A stretch of DNA of 64,000 nt from Phytohabitans sp052068095 (GTDB taxonomy: Bacteria; Actinomycetota; Actinomycetes; Mycobacteriales; Micromonosporaceae), in contig NZ_JBQHDG010000013.1 in the NCBI RefSeq assembly GCF_052068095.1, positions 1 to 64,000 on the forward strand. Direction: 5' to 3'. Under the pieces are notes generated by a model, which ran no database searches, was not told the origin of the DNA, and saw only the letters and a program-made list of their open reading frames with translations. The position numbers were made by a program, and so were the translations under genes. Of the stretch, positions 35,410 to 44,483 are shown in pieces (the first letter of the stretch is position 1; every line of letters starts with the position of its first letter).

Positions 35410-35691
35410 TTAGCGGCGCCGCTCACGCGCCCCCCAGCAGCCGGCGTGCCAGTGCCGGCGGTCGCTCTCGTCGCCGCGGCCGTCGACCGGCCAGGCCACC
35501 ACGTGCGGGGTGCCTGGGCGGATCTCCTGGTTGCAGCCGGGGCACCGGTACGTCTTCGTGGACGCCCCGCCGGAGATCGTGCGCACAGCCCACTCGCCGT
35601 CGCTCCACCGCTGCACCCGTTGGACGCCCTGCCGGGCGCGTTCCAGGTCGAGCGGCGGGACGTCGTCGCGGTCGGGGTTGCGGCGGGGCAT
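35410..35691 (-). CDS. small conserved zinc-finger-like protein
   Basis: This is a 93-residue basic protein. Near its middle it has YRCPGCNQEIRPGTPHVVAW, and after 20 residues HWHAGC, giving a C-x2-C ... H-x-H-x2-C set that could hold one zinc ion. The rest is rich in Arg and Asp. The layout recalls the metal knuckle of HNH-type proteins without the catalytic His-Asn-His core. It lies 5 bp after the FkbM gene and 48 bp before the hydrolase gene, so co-expression is likely. I do not recognise a specific function. Confidence 0.6.
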   Translation of the reverse strand: MPRRNPDRDDVPPLDLERARQGVQRVQRWSDGEWAVRTISGGASTKTYRCPGCNQEIRPGTPHVVAWPVDGRGDESDRRHWHAGCWGARERRR

Positions 35692-35696
35692 CGACG

Positions 35697-36440
35697 TCAG
35701 GGCAGGCGGGCGTACACGTCACCCGACCGGCCCGCCGGCCGGAGCCGCTCCAGCAGCGCGGTCAGGCCCGCCATGTCGAGCCACTCGTCGCTCACCATGC
35801 GCGCGGTCTCGACGAGCGAGTAGTTGTAGCGGTATCCGCCGGCCGCCGCGCCGAGCTTGTCGACCATGTGGAGCATGGCCATGGATGCGTCGTGCACGGA
35901 CGGCAGGTACTCGACGGAGAGGGCGCGCACCGGGCGGGAGAGGCCGGCCAGCACCTGTGCCTCGAAGCCCTCGACGTCGATCTTGCAGAAGGCGGGCTCG
36001 CCGTGGCGCGCGATGAGGTCGTCGAGCGTGACGACCTCGACCTCGACCGAGCGGTCCCAGCGCACGCCCTGGAAGAGGCTCGACACCGAGTCGCGCCACT
36101 CCGGAGACATCGAGGAGACCGTCGGGTTGGTCGTGGAGAGCGCCAGCGAAGCCTTGCCCGGCCGCTCACCGACGGCCACCGGCACCAGCGTGACGCCCTT
36201 GTCGCGCCCGAAGAGGAAGCGCAGGACGCGGAGGCAGTCGGGCTGCGGCTCGACCGCGACCACCCGGGCGCCGAGCTTTCGCCACTGGCGCACCCGGCCG
36301 CCCACGTGCGCGCCGATGTCGAACCCGATGTCGCCGGGGCCGAGGAACTGGCTGTAGAGCCGCCGCAACCGCCGGTGCTTGGTCGGCTGGCCGTGATAGA
36401 TGACCAGGGAGCGGGCGATCCCCCAGACGCGGTCGAGCAT
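35697..36440 (-). CDS. FkbM-family SAM-dependent methyltransferase
   Basis: This is a 247-residue methyltransferase. GDIGFDIGAHVGGRVRQWRK is the SAM-binding motif I, VVAVEPQPDCLRVL carries the acidic ribose ligand, and FCKIDVEGFEAQVLAGL is the FkbM signature. It methylates a hydroxyl or carboxyl group, often of a sugar in glycans. In the window it heads a three-gene minus-strand unit. Together with the methyltransferase at 33784 it suggests that the polymer carries O-methyl groups. That is inferred from context. Length is normal for the family. Confidence 0.85.
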   Translation of the reverse strand: MLDRVWGIARSLVIYHGQPTKHRRLRRLYSQFLGPGDIGFDIGAHVGGRVRQWRKLGARVVAVEPQPDCLRVLRFLFGRDKGVTLVPVAVGERPGKASLALSTTNPTVSSMSPEWRDSVSSLFQGVRWDRSVEVEVVTLDDLIARHGEPAFCKIDVEGFEAQVLAGLSRPVRALSVEYLPSVHDASMAMLHMVDKLGAAAGGYRYNYSLVETARMVSDEWLDMAGLTALLERLRPAGRSGDVYARLP

Positions 36441-36589
36441 GGTGCGACGCTACTCCCTCTCAGCCGGCCCACTGGGCTTTCTGGTTCGTTCGCTCGCGCG
36501 GCGCTGAAGGCGACGTCTTCCTCCGCCACCCCGAAACCCCGACTTCGTCGGCGGGGCGGCTACGTCCAGACGCCGCCGCGCCAGCTCGC

Positions 36590-37732
36590 TCACTTACGTG
36601 GATCCTTGGCGAAGCAGCGGGCGATGTTTTGCTCGCCCGGCCGGCCCAGGAAGTCCATCGGTGACTTGCCCGGCTGCTTCGCCTTCGGGTCGGTGTCCAG
36701 GTTGATCATCCAGAAGTAGATGCCGCCGAGGTCGCGCTCGCGCATCACCTGGCACGCGGCGTCGAACCAGCGCTGCTGGATCTCCGGCTTGATCGTGCCC
36801 TTCGAGTGCGGCGACCACGGCTCCTGGTACGCACCTGAGCGCGCGCCGATCGCCACCTCGGCCAGCACCAGGTCGGGGAGCGTGGCGGCGGTCCGGTTGT
36901 CGTCGAGCCACTCGTTCCACCCGTCGACAAGGCGGCTCACCGAGGCGCTGTCGCCCACCTCCAGCGGCGGGTACGCGTCGACGGAGAGCGTGATGCCCGG
37001 CGCCGGGCCGCTGTCGCGGAGCCGGTCGTAGTTGGCGCTGTAGTCGATCTCGCCGGTGTAGACGCCCTTGACGCCGGTCGCGACCGTGCGCCAGCCGGTG
37101 GTACTGCTCTCCATGGAGTTGAGCTCGGTGCCGACGACGAACGTGGCCACCTTCGCCGTCTCGGCCACCTTCGCGTACTGGACGAGCATGTCCCGGTAGG
37201 AGGCGAACCACTTGGTGCGGCTCTCCGGGCGGATCGAGCCGCGCCACATGTCGGGGTCGTCCTTGGTCAGGTTGCGCTCGTTGAGCATCGGGCGCACCGC
37301 CGTGCGCAGGCCGCGCTTGTTGGCCTCGTCGAGCACGATCTCCAGGCGCGCCGGCGTCGGCGTGATCGGGTGGTCCATCCGCACCGCGTTCGCGTACGCC
37401 GAGTCCATGACGAACGAGAACGAGATGGAGACCGAGTTGGCGCCGAGCTCGACCACGTGGTCGAGGACCTTCTGCGCCTTGGCACGGACGATCTGGTCGG
37501 TGTCGTTGCCGTTGTTTTCCCAGTAGACCGCGATGCCGTACTGCCGCATGCCGGGCTGCCACGGCTGGCGCACCTTGGCGACCTGCGGCTCGGACGACGC
37601 GCTCGCGCTCGCCGTGGGATCGCCGCCGCCACCGGGTGGCCCCTCGGAGAGCCGGGTCAGCGGGTCGCCCTCACCCGACGAGCAGCCGGCTGCCAGCAAC
37701 ACCGCGAGCGCGGCGACGACCGCGCGCCTCAT
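36590..37732 (-). CDS. lipoprotein with GH113-like glycoside hydrolase domain
   Basis: This 380-residue secreted lipoprotein has the signal AVLLAAGCSSGEGD, with a lipobox Cys near residue 17, and then a short Ser/Ala/Pro linker. The remaining 320 residues form a TIM-barrel-like domain. MRQYGIAVYWENNGN starts the barrel, VVGTELNSMES carries the likely acid/base Glu, and DLVLAEVAIGARSG carries the likely nucleophile Glu. ISFSFVMDSAYANAV and YFWMINLDTD are further barrel strands. The set resembles GH113 beta-mannanases. It is coupled to the processive GT2 by an ATGA overlap, so it may trim that enzyme's product, as cellulases do in cellulose operons. The substrate is not known. Confidence 0.72.
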   Translation of the reverse strand: MRRAVVAALAVLLAAGCSSGEGDPLTRLSEGPPGGGGDPTASASASSEPQVAKVRQPWQPGMRQYGIAVYWENNGNDTDQIVRAKAQKVLDHVVELGANSVSISFSFVMDSAYANAVRMDHPITPTPARLEIVLDEANKRGLRTAVRPMLNERNLTKDDPDMWRGSIRPESRTKWFASYRDMLVQYAKVAETAKVATFVVGTELNSMESSTTGWRTVATGVKGVYTGEIDYSANYDRLRDSGPAPGITLSVDAYPPLEVGDSASVSRLVDGWNEWLDDNRTAATLPDLVLAEVAIGARSGAYQEPWSPHSKGTIKPEIQQRWFDAACQVMRERDLGGIYFWMINLDTDPKAKQPGKSPMDFLGRPGEQNIARCFAKDPRK

Positions 37733-39267
37733 ATCGGCTTGGCGATGACGACGAACTGCTGCTGGCCGCCACGCAGGTAGCGGATCAGCCCGCGGACGGC
37801 GCCGATCCCCTCCATCAGCGAGAAGACGGGGACGAGCAGGATCACCGCTATCCCCTCCCACCACCGGTATTTCGCGCGGCGGGAGACGCTCACGTTGATG
37901 CGCAGGCCCTCGGAGTAGAGCCAGATCGCGTACGCCATGTTGAGCGCCCAGATCGGCAGCACGGCCAGCGTGATCGGCACCGTGTCGAAGGAGCCGAGCA
38001 CCCAGCCCAGCAAGAGGATCGTGCCGAGGTGCTGGAGTGGGCTGATCACCCAGGTGAACGTCGAGTATCCAATGTAGAGCCTGTCGCGCAGCGGGATGCG
38101 CTCGTCGAGCGAGAGCCCGATCAGGCCCCACGCCCACCGCTCCCGCTGGCGGAAGAAGTCGCGCACGGTGGCCGGCGAGGCGCCGTAGCAGCGGCCCGCG
38201 AACCAGGCGCTGCGCCCGGGGTAGCGGCGGCTGAAGACGAGCGCGAACTGGGCGTCTTCGACGATCGCCTCGGGCCCGAAGTCCCAGCCGATCTCGGCCT
38301 CCACCGAGGCGCGGACGAGCAGGAGCTCACCGTGTACCCCGGCAAGCGGGTGGCCGCCACCGGTGAACGCCGAGTAGACCGTCACGTCGGCGATCGGCCG
38401 GCTCGCGTCGGCCAGCCAGGTGAGCCTGTTGCGGGCGTGCTCGCGCGGGTAGGTGAGGATGCCCTGCGCGAGGTGGCACGCCTCGTCGCCGAGCTCGCGC
38501 TGCTGCTCGATCAGGCGGGCCACCGCGATCGCCGTGTCGAGCCCGACGCCGGTGTCGTCGTCCATGTGCAGGACCCACACGTCGTCGCGGTCTTCGTGCT
38601 GGGCGATGCGCAGCTCGTGGGCGTAGTTGTTGGCGCGCGACTTGAACTTGGTGCGGTTGACCGTGTGGTAGCTCTGCGGCACCGTGATGATCCGGATGTA
38701 CCGGCTGATCTCGCCGAGCTTGTGGATCTTTTCCGCCGCCTCGCAGCCCTCTTCGATGACGACGTCGACGCGCAGCTTGGGAAAGCACTCCGGCAGGTAG
38801 GTGATGTACGAGTGCACGACCCGGTCGAGCGCCGGATACGTGTCGTGGCGCCCGATCGTCGGCACCACCACCACGAGGCGGTCGTTGCACCGGATGATCT
38901 TGTCGTCGGCGGCGGTGAGCCGGTCACGGCGGAGCCGGCGGCGGGTGACGAACGCGCCCACCAGCCCGACGACCGTGCCGATCACCGGATAGGTCCACAC
39001 GATGGTGACCACCGCGCCGAGCGGCCCGGTCGACTTCACGCTCAGGAACAGCGTCACCACGAGCACCGCGACGAACCACGCGAGGAGCGGCCACAGCCGG
39101 GGAAGCCAGCCGGCGTGGCGCTGCGCCATCGTGGTAGCACGCGGAGTGATCGGCATGCGGATGGCGGGCATGACGTGCGTCTCGCCGGGGTGCTCCTGCT
39201 GCCGCGGGATGATCTGTGTCCGCTCACCCGGCTCGTCGCGCCGCGAGGGAGCGACGTGCGTCGTCAC
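37729..39267 (-). CDS. processive family 2 glycosyltransferase, cellulose-synthase-like membrane protein
   Basis: This 512-residue protein has two N-terminal spans, a cytoplasmic GT-A domain and at least three C-terminal spans. VLHMDDDTGVG holds the metal-binding Asp cluster, and FFRQRERWAWGL is the Q-x2-R-W motif of processive synthases. It could make and extrude a beta-linked glycan. The GTG at 39267 is chosen because it overlaps the stop of the upstream GT-C gene (GTGA). The downstream GH113-like lipoprotein is coupled too. In Streptomyces the tip glycan synthase CslA is paired with the copper oxidase GlxA. A GlxA-like gene is two genes upstream here. The product is unknown. Confidence 0.82.
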   Translation of the reverse strand: MTTHVAPSRRDEPGERTQIIPRQQEHPGETHVMPAIRMPITPRATTMAQRHAGWLPRLWPLLAWFVAVLVVTLFLSVKSTGPLGAVVTIVWTYPVIGTVVGLVGAFVTRRRLRRDRLTAADDKIIRCNDRLVVVVPTIGRHDTYPALDRVVHSYITYLPECFPKLRVDVVIEEGCEAAEKIHKLGEISRYIRIITVPQSYHTVNRTKFKSRANNYAHELRIAQHEDRDDVWVLHMDDDTGVGLDTAIAVARLIEQQRELGDEACHLAQGILTYPREHARNRLTWLADASRPIADVTVYSAFTGGGHPLAGVHGELLLVRASVEAEIGWDFGPEAIVEDAQFALVFSRRYPGRSAWFAGRCYGASPATVRDFFRQRERWAWGLIGLSLDERIPLRDRLYIGYSTFTWVISPLQHLGTILLLGWVLGSFDTVPITLAVLPIWALNMAYAIWLYSEGLRINVSVSRRAKYRWWEGIAVILLVPVFSLMEGIGAVRGLIRYLRGGQQQFVVIAKPI

Positions 39268-40850
39268 ACGGGTTCCTTCCGGGTCAGTAACGCGACGGTG
39301 TAGCCCGTTGTCCACCAACTGTCGGCGACATCATAACGTTCCTTAAGGACGTCCTTCTTGCTTCCATCGAGGTCGTCGAGGGGGTCCCCGTACTCGCCGA
39401 GGCGCAGCACCCACACGCGCCGGGTCTCCCCCAGCCGGACCGCCACGTCCGCGTGCTCGCTCGCCACCATCCAGCCGTCGGTGCGCATCGGCCGGTCCAC
39501 GAGCAGGTCGGTCGGGCGGCGGTTTTCCGGCAGGTAGTGGGCGATCACGTCGCGGTTGAGCACGCCGGGGCCGCGGTCCTTCAGGCCGTACACGATGCCG
39601 TCGCCGGGCTGGTAGTCACGCTCGATCAGTGCCACGACCGCCTTGGTGTCCTGGTACCGGAACGCCGGCTTGCGCACCGAAGCGTGGCCGGGCAGGGCGA
39701 GCACGGTCAGCGCCGCCAGCGTCGCGACCGCCGCGATCAGGCCGCGCTTGGCGAGCAGCAGGCCGACGAGCACGACCCAGCCGACGACCGTGTAGAGCAC
39801 GTACCGCTGCTGCCAGATGTGCGTGAGCGAGCCGAGGGCCATCAGCAGCCCGGCCGGCACCACGCTCAGGCTGATCGCCACGACGGCGCCCCGCTCGCGG
39901 GAGACCGCGGCGGCGCCGAGGGCGAAGATCGCGCCGCCGATCAGCGCGCCGCCGAAGAACTCCAGCCCGTACGCCTCGATCTGGTGCAGGTCGGTGAACG
40001 GGATCCAGCCGATCTGGCTGCCCTGCTGCCGCCGGCCGATCAGGATGATCGGGATGAGCGGTATCAGACCGACGAACGCGCTCGGTGTCCACCGCCACAG
40101 CAACTTGCGCTTGGTCAGCAGCACGGCCAGGCCGTGGCCGGCCAGCATCAGCAGCGCGACGAGGTGCATGGCGCCGAGCGCGGCGACGGCGACCGCGTAC
40201 GCGAGCGCGATGCCGAGCGTGAACCCCTCCAGCATCCGGATGAGCAGCAGCGTGGCCACCGCCGCGGCGAGCGTCGCCAGCGCGTACGGCCGGGCCTCCT
40301 GCCCGAAGCGCGTGGTTATCGGCAGGATCGCGAAGGTGAGGCCGGCGATCAGGCCGATGCGGTGCGAGCCGAGGCGGATGCCGATCAGCCCGATCACGGC
40401 GGCGGCGCCGGCCATCGCGAGCAGGGACGGCAGGCGCAGCGAGAGGTCGGAGTCGCCGAAAACCGTTGTCCAGACCCGGATCAGCACGTAGTACGGGCCG
40501 ATCGTCGCGTCGGTGCCGTCGAGCTGCTTCCACAGCTCCGACCACGAAACCGTGGTGATGCCCCACGTCGCGAGCTCGTCGGCCCACAGCCCCGGCCCGG
40601 TCAGCCCGATGACGCACAGCACGACGGTCACCAGAGCCGGTGCGCCCCAGGCGATCCGGCGCTGCCACGCCTCCCACCGCTGCTTGCGCTCGGCCTCTTC
40701 CTGGGAGGGTGACTTCGGCAACAGGATCGTCGCGTCGGCCGGGGCAGTCGGCGCCGGCGTCTCCACGACACCGACCCGGCGCGGGAGAGGGATGTGTACC
40801 TCCCCGTTGGGGGTCGCCACCGGAAGTTGCGAGCGGGCCGCCCTACTCAC
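39264..40850 (-). CDS. GT-C glycosyltransferase, PMT/ArnT-like (GT39/GT83 superfamily)
   Basis: This 528-residue integral membrane protein has about ten spans. The first extracytoplasmic loop contains GPGLWADELATWG, with the Asp-Glu pair that is the catalytic signature of PMT-like enzymes. TTRFGQEARPYALATLAAA is the second conserved piece. A C-terminal soluble part of about 150 residues follows the last span. It should transfer a sugar from a polyprenyl-phosphate donor outside the membrane. GTG 40850 follows AGGGGA at 7 bp, which decides it over the TTG at 40856. The next gene starts inside its stop codon. The donor is probably polyprenyl-linked mannose or arabinose by analogy. Confidence 0.82.
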   Translation of the reverse strand: MSRAARSQLPVATPNGEVHIPLPRRVGVVETPAPTAPADATILLPKSPSQEEAERKQRWEAWQRRIAWGAPALVTVVLCVIGLTGPGLWADELATWGITTVSWSELWKQLDGTDATIGPYYVLIRVWTTVFGDSDLSLRLPSLLAMAGAAAVIGLIGIRLGSHRIGLIAGLTFAILPITTRFGQEARPYALATLAAAVATLLLIRMLEGFTLGIALAYAVAVAALGAMHLVALLMLAGHGLAVLLTKRKLLWRWTPSAFVGLIPLIPIILIGRRQQGSQIGWIPFTDLHQIEAYGLEFFGGALIGGAIFALGAAAVSRERGAVVAISLSVVPAGLLMALGSLTHIWQQRYVLYTVVGWVVLVGLLLAKRGLIAAVATLAALTVLALPGHASVRKPAFRYQDTKAVVALIERDYQPGDGIVYGLKDRGPGVLNRDVIAHYLPENRRPTDLLVDRPMRTDGWMVASEHADVAVRLGETRRVWVLRLGEYGDPLDDLDGSKKDVLKERYDVADSWWTTGYTVALLTRKEPV

Positions 40851-40903
40851 AGGCAAATCCCCTTTGCTGGGTACGAGTCCCCGTTACTGGGCACGAAAAA
40901 CGG

Positions 40904-41437
40904 TCAGTCTCCGGCGCCACACGCGGTCCCGTCGCCGTTGCGATCGAGGCCGTGCCGGTCGCGCCCACCTGTGATCTTAAGGGGTTCGAATCCCCTCTCT
41001 CGAAGCCAAGCGCACTTGTCAGACACACCGGCCGGAAACTCCCACGGCACGCAAACGTCGCGATCGCCGTATGCGTGGTCGCAACCGTCCGTACCCTCGG
41101 CGATGTCGACGCCCGCGGTCGGCGACGGCTGCGGCGCGCGCGGTTTGGCGCCCGGCTGCTCGGCGAACGGCTGCACGTACGGCGGTGGCGACTCGTCCGG
41201 CCCGGCCTGCTGCTGGGCACCGCTGCCCCGCCCCGGCTCCGCGCCGCCGCCGCTCTCCGGCGCCTGCTCGCCGGCCGGCGCCGCGGCGGGCGTGCCGTCG
41301 AACCAGAGGATGTCGCGGTCGCTTCCACCGGCCACCGCCACGCCGGCGGTCGCGAGCACGAGCACGGCGGCCACCGCCGCGATCCCGTACTGCTCGCGGC
41401 GGCTGCGGGCCTTGAGCCACGCGGCCAGGCGACTCAT
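40904..41437 (-). CDS. membrane-anchored Excalibur calcium-binding domain protein
   Basis: This is a 177-residue protein. A basic lead is followed by one span (about residues 17-36), then a Pro/Gly/Ala/Glu-rich linker (50-110). The C-terminal Excalibur domain contains CAWLRERGFEPLK and ends with DRHGLDRNGDGTAC (160-173), an EF-hand-like calcium loop with two Cys. It should be displayed outside the cell. ATG 41437 overlaps the stop of the copper-oxidase gene (ATGA), so the two are made together. A role as a calcium-dependent wall-binding partner of the oxidase or synthase is a guess. Confidence 0.8.
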   Translation of the reverse strand: MSRLAAWLKARSRREQYGIAAVAAVLVLATAGVAVAGGSDRDILWFDGTPAAAPAGEQAPESGGGAEPGRGSGAQQQAGPDESPPPYVQPFAEQPGAKPRAPQPSPTAGVDIAEGTDGCDHAYGDRDVCVPWEFPAGVSDKCAWLRERGFEPLKITGGRDRHGLDRNGDGTACGAGD

Positions 41438-43527
41438 CCGAGCTTGACCCACTTGGCGGTCGACGGTACGCCGTTGGCGTTGTGCACGAAGAGCATGTAC
41501 CAGCCGGGCGGGGCCAGGTTGGGGTTGCTCGTCACGTTCAGGTCGATGGTGTTGCCGTTGACCGTCATCGGCAGCTCGACGAACCGCTGGTTGGGGTCGG
41601 ACGAGTGCGTGACGGCCGCCGGACGGATCAGCGACGCCCGGGTCACCGCCGAGTTCACGGTGATCCGCTGCGTGGTGCCGTATCCCCAGTTGGTGTTGGC
41701 CACGGTCTGGATCGCCGGCCGCGCGCCCTTGAACATGTACGGCGGCGAGTAGATCGAGATGCGGTTGTCGAACGACCCGTTGCCGGGGTTGTCGCCGACC
41801 GCCATGACGCGGCCGTCGGGCAGCAGGAACGCCGACGAGTGGTACGTGCGCGGCACCGGGTCGGTCGCCATGCCCTCGCGGAACTTGTTGGTCTGCGGGT
41901 CGAAGATGGACGCCTCGAAGACCGGGTCGGCCCTGTTGTGCAGCCCGCCACCGGTCTCGAAGACCGTGCCGTCGGGCAGCAGCACCAGCGAGACGTACAT
42001 CTTGCCCTGCTCGCCGGTCTGTGCCGCGCCACCGGTCAGCGTGCCCTGCGGCAGCAGCGGACCCGGCTGGTACTGAGGGTTGGCCGCCTTGAGGTCGATG
42101 AGGTCGGTGAGCCGGTTGGCGGTCTTGCCCTCGTCGCCGTTGCCACCGCCGACGGTGAAGACCCGCTGCGCCTGCGCCGGCGGGAGCAGCACGCTCATCG
42201 ACTGGTCGCGCTCGTCCTTGCGCTGGAGGCCGGGCACGTCGGTGATGGCCTTGGTGCCGTAGTTGTAGATGGACGCCCCGGTGCCCGGCAGGCCGCTGCC
42301 GAACGTGTGGCTGCCGGTGTAGAAGAGCCGGCCGTCCTGCATCAGCACCATCGCGGGGTACAGGCCCCACCACGACCAGGTCTGCTGCACGTCGCCCAGC
42401 CACTTGCCCTGTGCGGCGCTGTAGTAGTCGGTGGTCGTGGTGCCGGTGGAGTCTTCGCCGAGGCCGCCGAGCGAGAGCACGTCACCGTTGCCGAGGATGG
42501 TCGCGGACGGGTACCAGTGGCCGGCGAGCATGTCGTTGGTGGCCGTGTACGTGTTGGTGACCGGGTCGAAGACGTAGGAGTTCTTCAAGCCCTTGTAGCC
42601 GACCGTGCCGTCCGCCTTGGCGTAGTCCTTGGTGCCGCCCATCACCAGCACCTTGCCGTCCTTCAGCTGCACGTGACCGGCGCAGAAGAGGTCCTTGGGC
42701 GTGGGCACGTTGGTGAAGGCGCCGCTCGCCGGGTCGTACACGGCGGTCTTGAAGGTGCCCGCGGCGAAGGCGTTGGGGTCGTTGCCGGAGCCCGCGACGA
42801 GCAGCACCTTGCCGTTGTGGAGCATCACGGCGTGGACGCCGCGCACCGTCGACTCGTACGGCATGACCTGCCACTTGCCCTTGGTGCAGCCGGCCGCGTC
42901 GGTGCACCCGCTGGGCGTGGGCGCCGGCGCGCTCGCGTCGACCATCGAGTAGTCGTCGGTGGTGAGGGTGCCCACGCCGTAGATGCTGACGCCCCACGTG
43001 ATCCGGTCGGTGTTCGGCGGGACCGGCGGCGTGCGCACCACCTTGCGCTGCCACGTGGCGGTGGCCGGGAGCGTGGCCGGATCCATCCAGTACTGCCAGC
43101 CGAGCTTGGTGTCGCGGCGGAAGAGCGTCAGCGCGTTGGCCGCGGTCGTCGACTTGTAGTACACGGAGAGGTCGTATTGGTGACCGTCAGTGACACGAGG
43201 AGCACACTGCGCGTTTTCCAGCATCATCGCCTTGCGGTCGCCGGACACGAGCCGCGTGACGTTGACCCGCATGGCCCGCTTGCCGGTGCGCGCGTCGGTG
43301 GTGACACCCGTCGTATACGTGTTGTCGCCCTGGCCCGACCGCTCCCAGCAGACCGGGAAACCGTTGGCGTCCAACGACTCCAGGCCCGGATTCTGCACCA
43401 GGTTGGCCGCGGCCTGTGCCGGTGAGGCGACCAGGCCGACGGTCACCAGCAGCGCGAGGGCGAGCAGCCGGCCGAGTCCTCGGCGGAGCTCCGGGCTGAA
43501 CATCGGGACGGCTTTCGCGGCAGGCAC
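41434..43527 (-). CDS. secreted copper-radical oxidase, GlxA/galactose-oxidase-like
   Basis: This 697-residue exported protein has an N-terminal signal (ending AQAA, about residue 40) and a jelly-roll-like carbohydrate-binding module (42-198). A seven-bladed kelch propeller and the C-terminal DUF1929 beta domain (about 600-697) follow. The active-site residues match galactose oxidase: Cys282 in LFCAGH and Tyr339 in GHWYPSATI would form the thioether cofactor, and Tyr562-His563 in RTYHSSAF and His641 in AVTHSSD would complete the copper site. It oxidises an alcohol or aldehyde and makes H2O2. In Streptomyces GlxA is needed for glycan deposition at hyphal tips, which fits the GT2 two genes on. 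GTG 43527 follows ACAGGAG. Confidence 0.85.
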   Translation of the reverse strand: MPAAKAVPMFSPELRRGLGRLLALALLVTVGLVASPAQAAANLVQNPGLESLDANGFPVCWERSGQGDNTYTTGVTTDARTGKRAMRVNVTRLVSGDRKAMMLENAQCAPRVTDGHQYDLSVYYKSTTAANALTLFRRDTKLGWQYWMDPATLPATATWQRKVVRTPPVPPNTDRITWGVSIYGVGTLTTDDYSMVDASAPAPTPSGCTDAAGCTKGKWQVMPYESTVRGVHAVMLHNGKVLLVAGSGNDPNAFAAGTFKTAVYDPASGAFTNVPTPKDLFCAGHVQLKDGKVLVMGGTKDYAKADGTVGYKGLKNSYVFDPVTNTYTATNDMLAGHWYPSATILGNGDVLSLGGLGEDSTGTTTTDYYSAAQGKWLGDVQQTWSWWGLYPAMVLMQDGRLFYTGSHTFGSGLPGTGASIYNYGTKAITDVPGLQRKDERDQSMSVLLPPAQAQRVFTVGGGNGDEGKTANRLTDLIDLKAANPQYQPGPLLPQGTLTGGAAQTGEQGKMYVSLVLLPDGTVFETGGGLHNRADPVFEASIFDPQTNKFREGMATDPVPRTYHSSAFLLPDGRVMAVGDNPGNGSFDNRISIYSPPYMFKGARPAIQTVANTNWGYGTTQRITVNSAVTRASLIRPAAVTHSSDPNQRFVELPMTVNGNTIDLNVTSNPNLAPPGWYMLFVHNANGVPSTAKWVKLG

Positions 43528-43614
43528 AAGGTCTCCTGTCGGGGTGAGGTCTACCTGGGCCGTCCCGCAGGTTACCGGTCATTCCCAACATGGCCAATAC
43601 GGGTTTGTCCGTCA

Positions 43615-44475
43615 CTACCCGAGTGGGCTGATGTCCAGTCTGGCAAGGCGATCCGGGTCCACGAGAATGTCCAATGCGGTTACCTTCCCGCCACGGATAG
43701 TGAACGCCATGACGGACCTGACCCGCTCGCCGTCCATCGCGATGAGCCCCGGGACACCGTTGATGAGCGCCAGCCGGCCCGCGCTCGCGTACCGGGCGAA
43801 GGTGATGGCGTTGGTGGCGAGCGCCCTGGCGCCGTGCACCACCGCACCGGTGTCCGGCCGGGCGACCACGTCGGGGTCGAGGATCGCGAGCAGGCCCTCC
43901 ATGTCGCCGCCGCGAGCCGCCGTCAGGAACGCCTCCACCACCGCGCGCTGGCTCGCCAGGTCACCGTCCGACGTGGGCTCCGCGCCGCGCACCCGCCGGC
44001 GGGCCCGGCTGGCGAGCTGCTTGGCGGCGGCCGGCGTACGGCCGAGGATCGGGCCGATCTCCTCGAACGGCACGGCGAACGTGTCGTGCAGCACGAACGC
44101 CAGCCGCTCCGCGGGCGCCAGCTGCTCCAGCACGACGAGCAGCGCCAGCCCCACCGAGTCGGCCAGCAGCGCCTCCTGCTCCGGGTCGAGGCCGTCCGCG
44201 CTACTGATGATCGGGTCAGGGACGTGCACGCCGAGCGGCTCCTCACGCCGCGCCCTGCGGGAGCGGAGCATGTCCAGGCACACACGCCCCACCACGGTCG
44301 TCAGCCAGCCGCCCAGGTTGGTGACGTCGCTCGTGTCGGCGCGGGTCAGCTTGAGCCACGCCTCCTGCACCGCGTCGTCCGCCTCGCTGAGGGAGCCGAG
44401 CATCCGGTACGCCACCGCGCGCAGGTGACCGCGGTGCGCCTCGAAGCGCTCGGCCATCCAGTCGTACTCGTTCAT
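43615..44475 (-). CDS. ECF41-type RNA polymerase sigma factor with C-terminal SnoaL-like domain
   Basis: This 286-residue sigma factor has sigma region 2 at about 12-78 (RAVAYRMLGSLSEADDAVQE), sigma region 4 at about 108-160 (LLVVLEQLAPAERLAFVLHD, GRTPAAAKQLASRARRRV), and then a SnoaL/NTF2-like domain (about 175-284). That build defines the ECF41/SigJ group, where the fused domain controls activity instead of an anti-sigma factor. A promoter matching the group's consensus lies just upstream, suggesting self-activation. The copper-oxidase gene begins 87 bp downstream on the same strand, so this sigma may control that module. The COE-type partner gene usual for ECF41 is absent here. Confidence 0.85.
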   Translation of the reverse strand: MNEYDWMAERFEAHRGHLRAVAYRMLGSLSEADDAVQEAWLKLTRADTSDVTNLGGWLTTVVGRVCLDMLRSRRARREEPLGVHVPDPIISSADGLDPEQEALLADSVGLALLVVLEQLAPAERLAFVLHDTFAVPFEEIGPILGRTPAAAKQLASRARRRVRGAEPTSDGDLASQRAVVEAFLTAARGGDMEGLLAILDPDVVARPDTGAVVHGARALATNAITFARYASAGRLALINGVPGLIAMDGERVRSVMAFTIRGGKVTALDILVDPDRLARLDISPLG

Positions 44476-44483
44476 GACTCCAT

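Noticed and set aside
36520..36570. Imperfect GC hairpin (CCCCGAC TTC GTCGG) downstream of the FkbM region
   Set aside because: The stem has a bulge, no T run follows, and it lies upstream of FkbM and downstream of the GH113-like gene, so it ends no transcript.
40980..41003. T-arm-like sequence AGGGG-TTCGAAT-CCCCT plus an acceptor-like stretch, resembling the 3' end of a tRNA gene
   Set aside because: No D-arm, anticodon arm or matching 5' acceptor half lies upstream. The bases code for the conserved GFEPLK part of the Excalibur domain in the other strand, so it is most likely coincidence.
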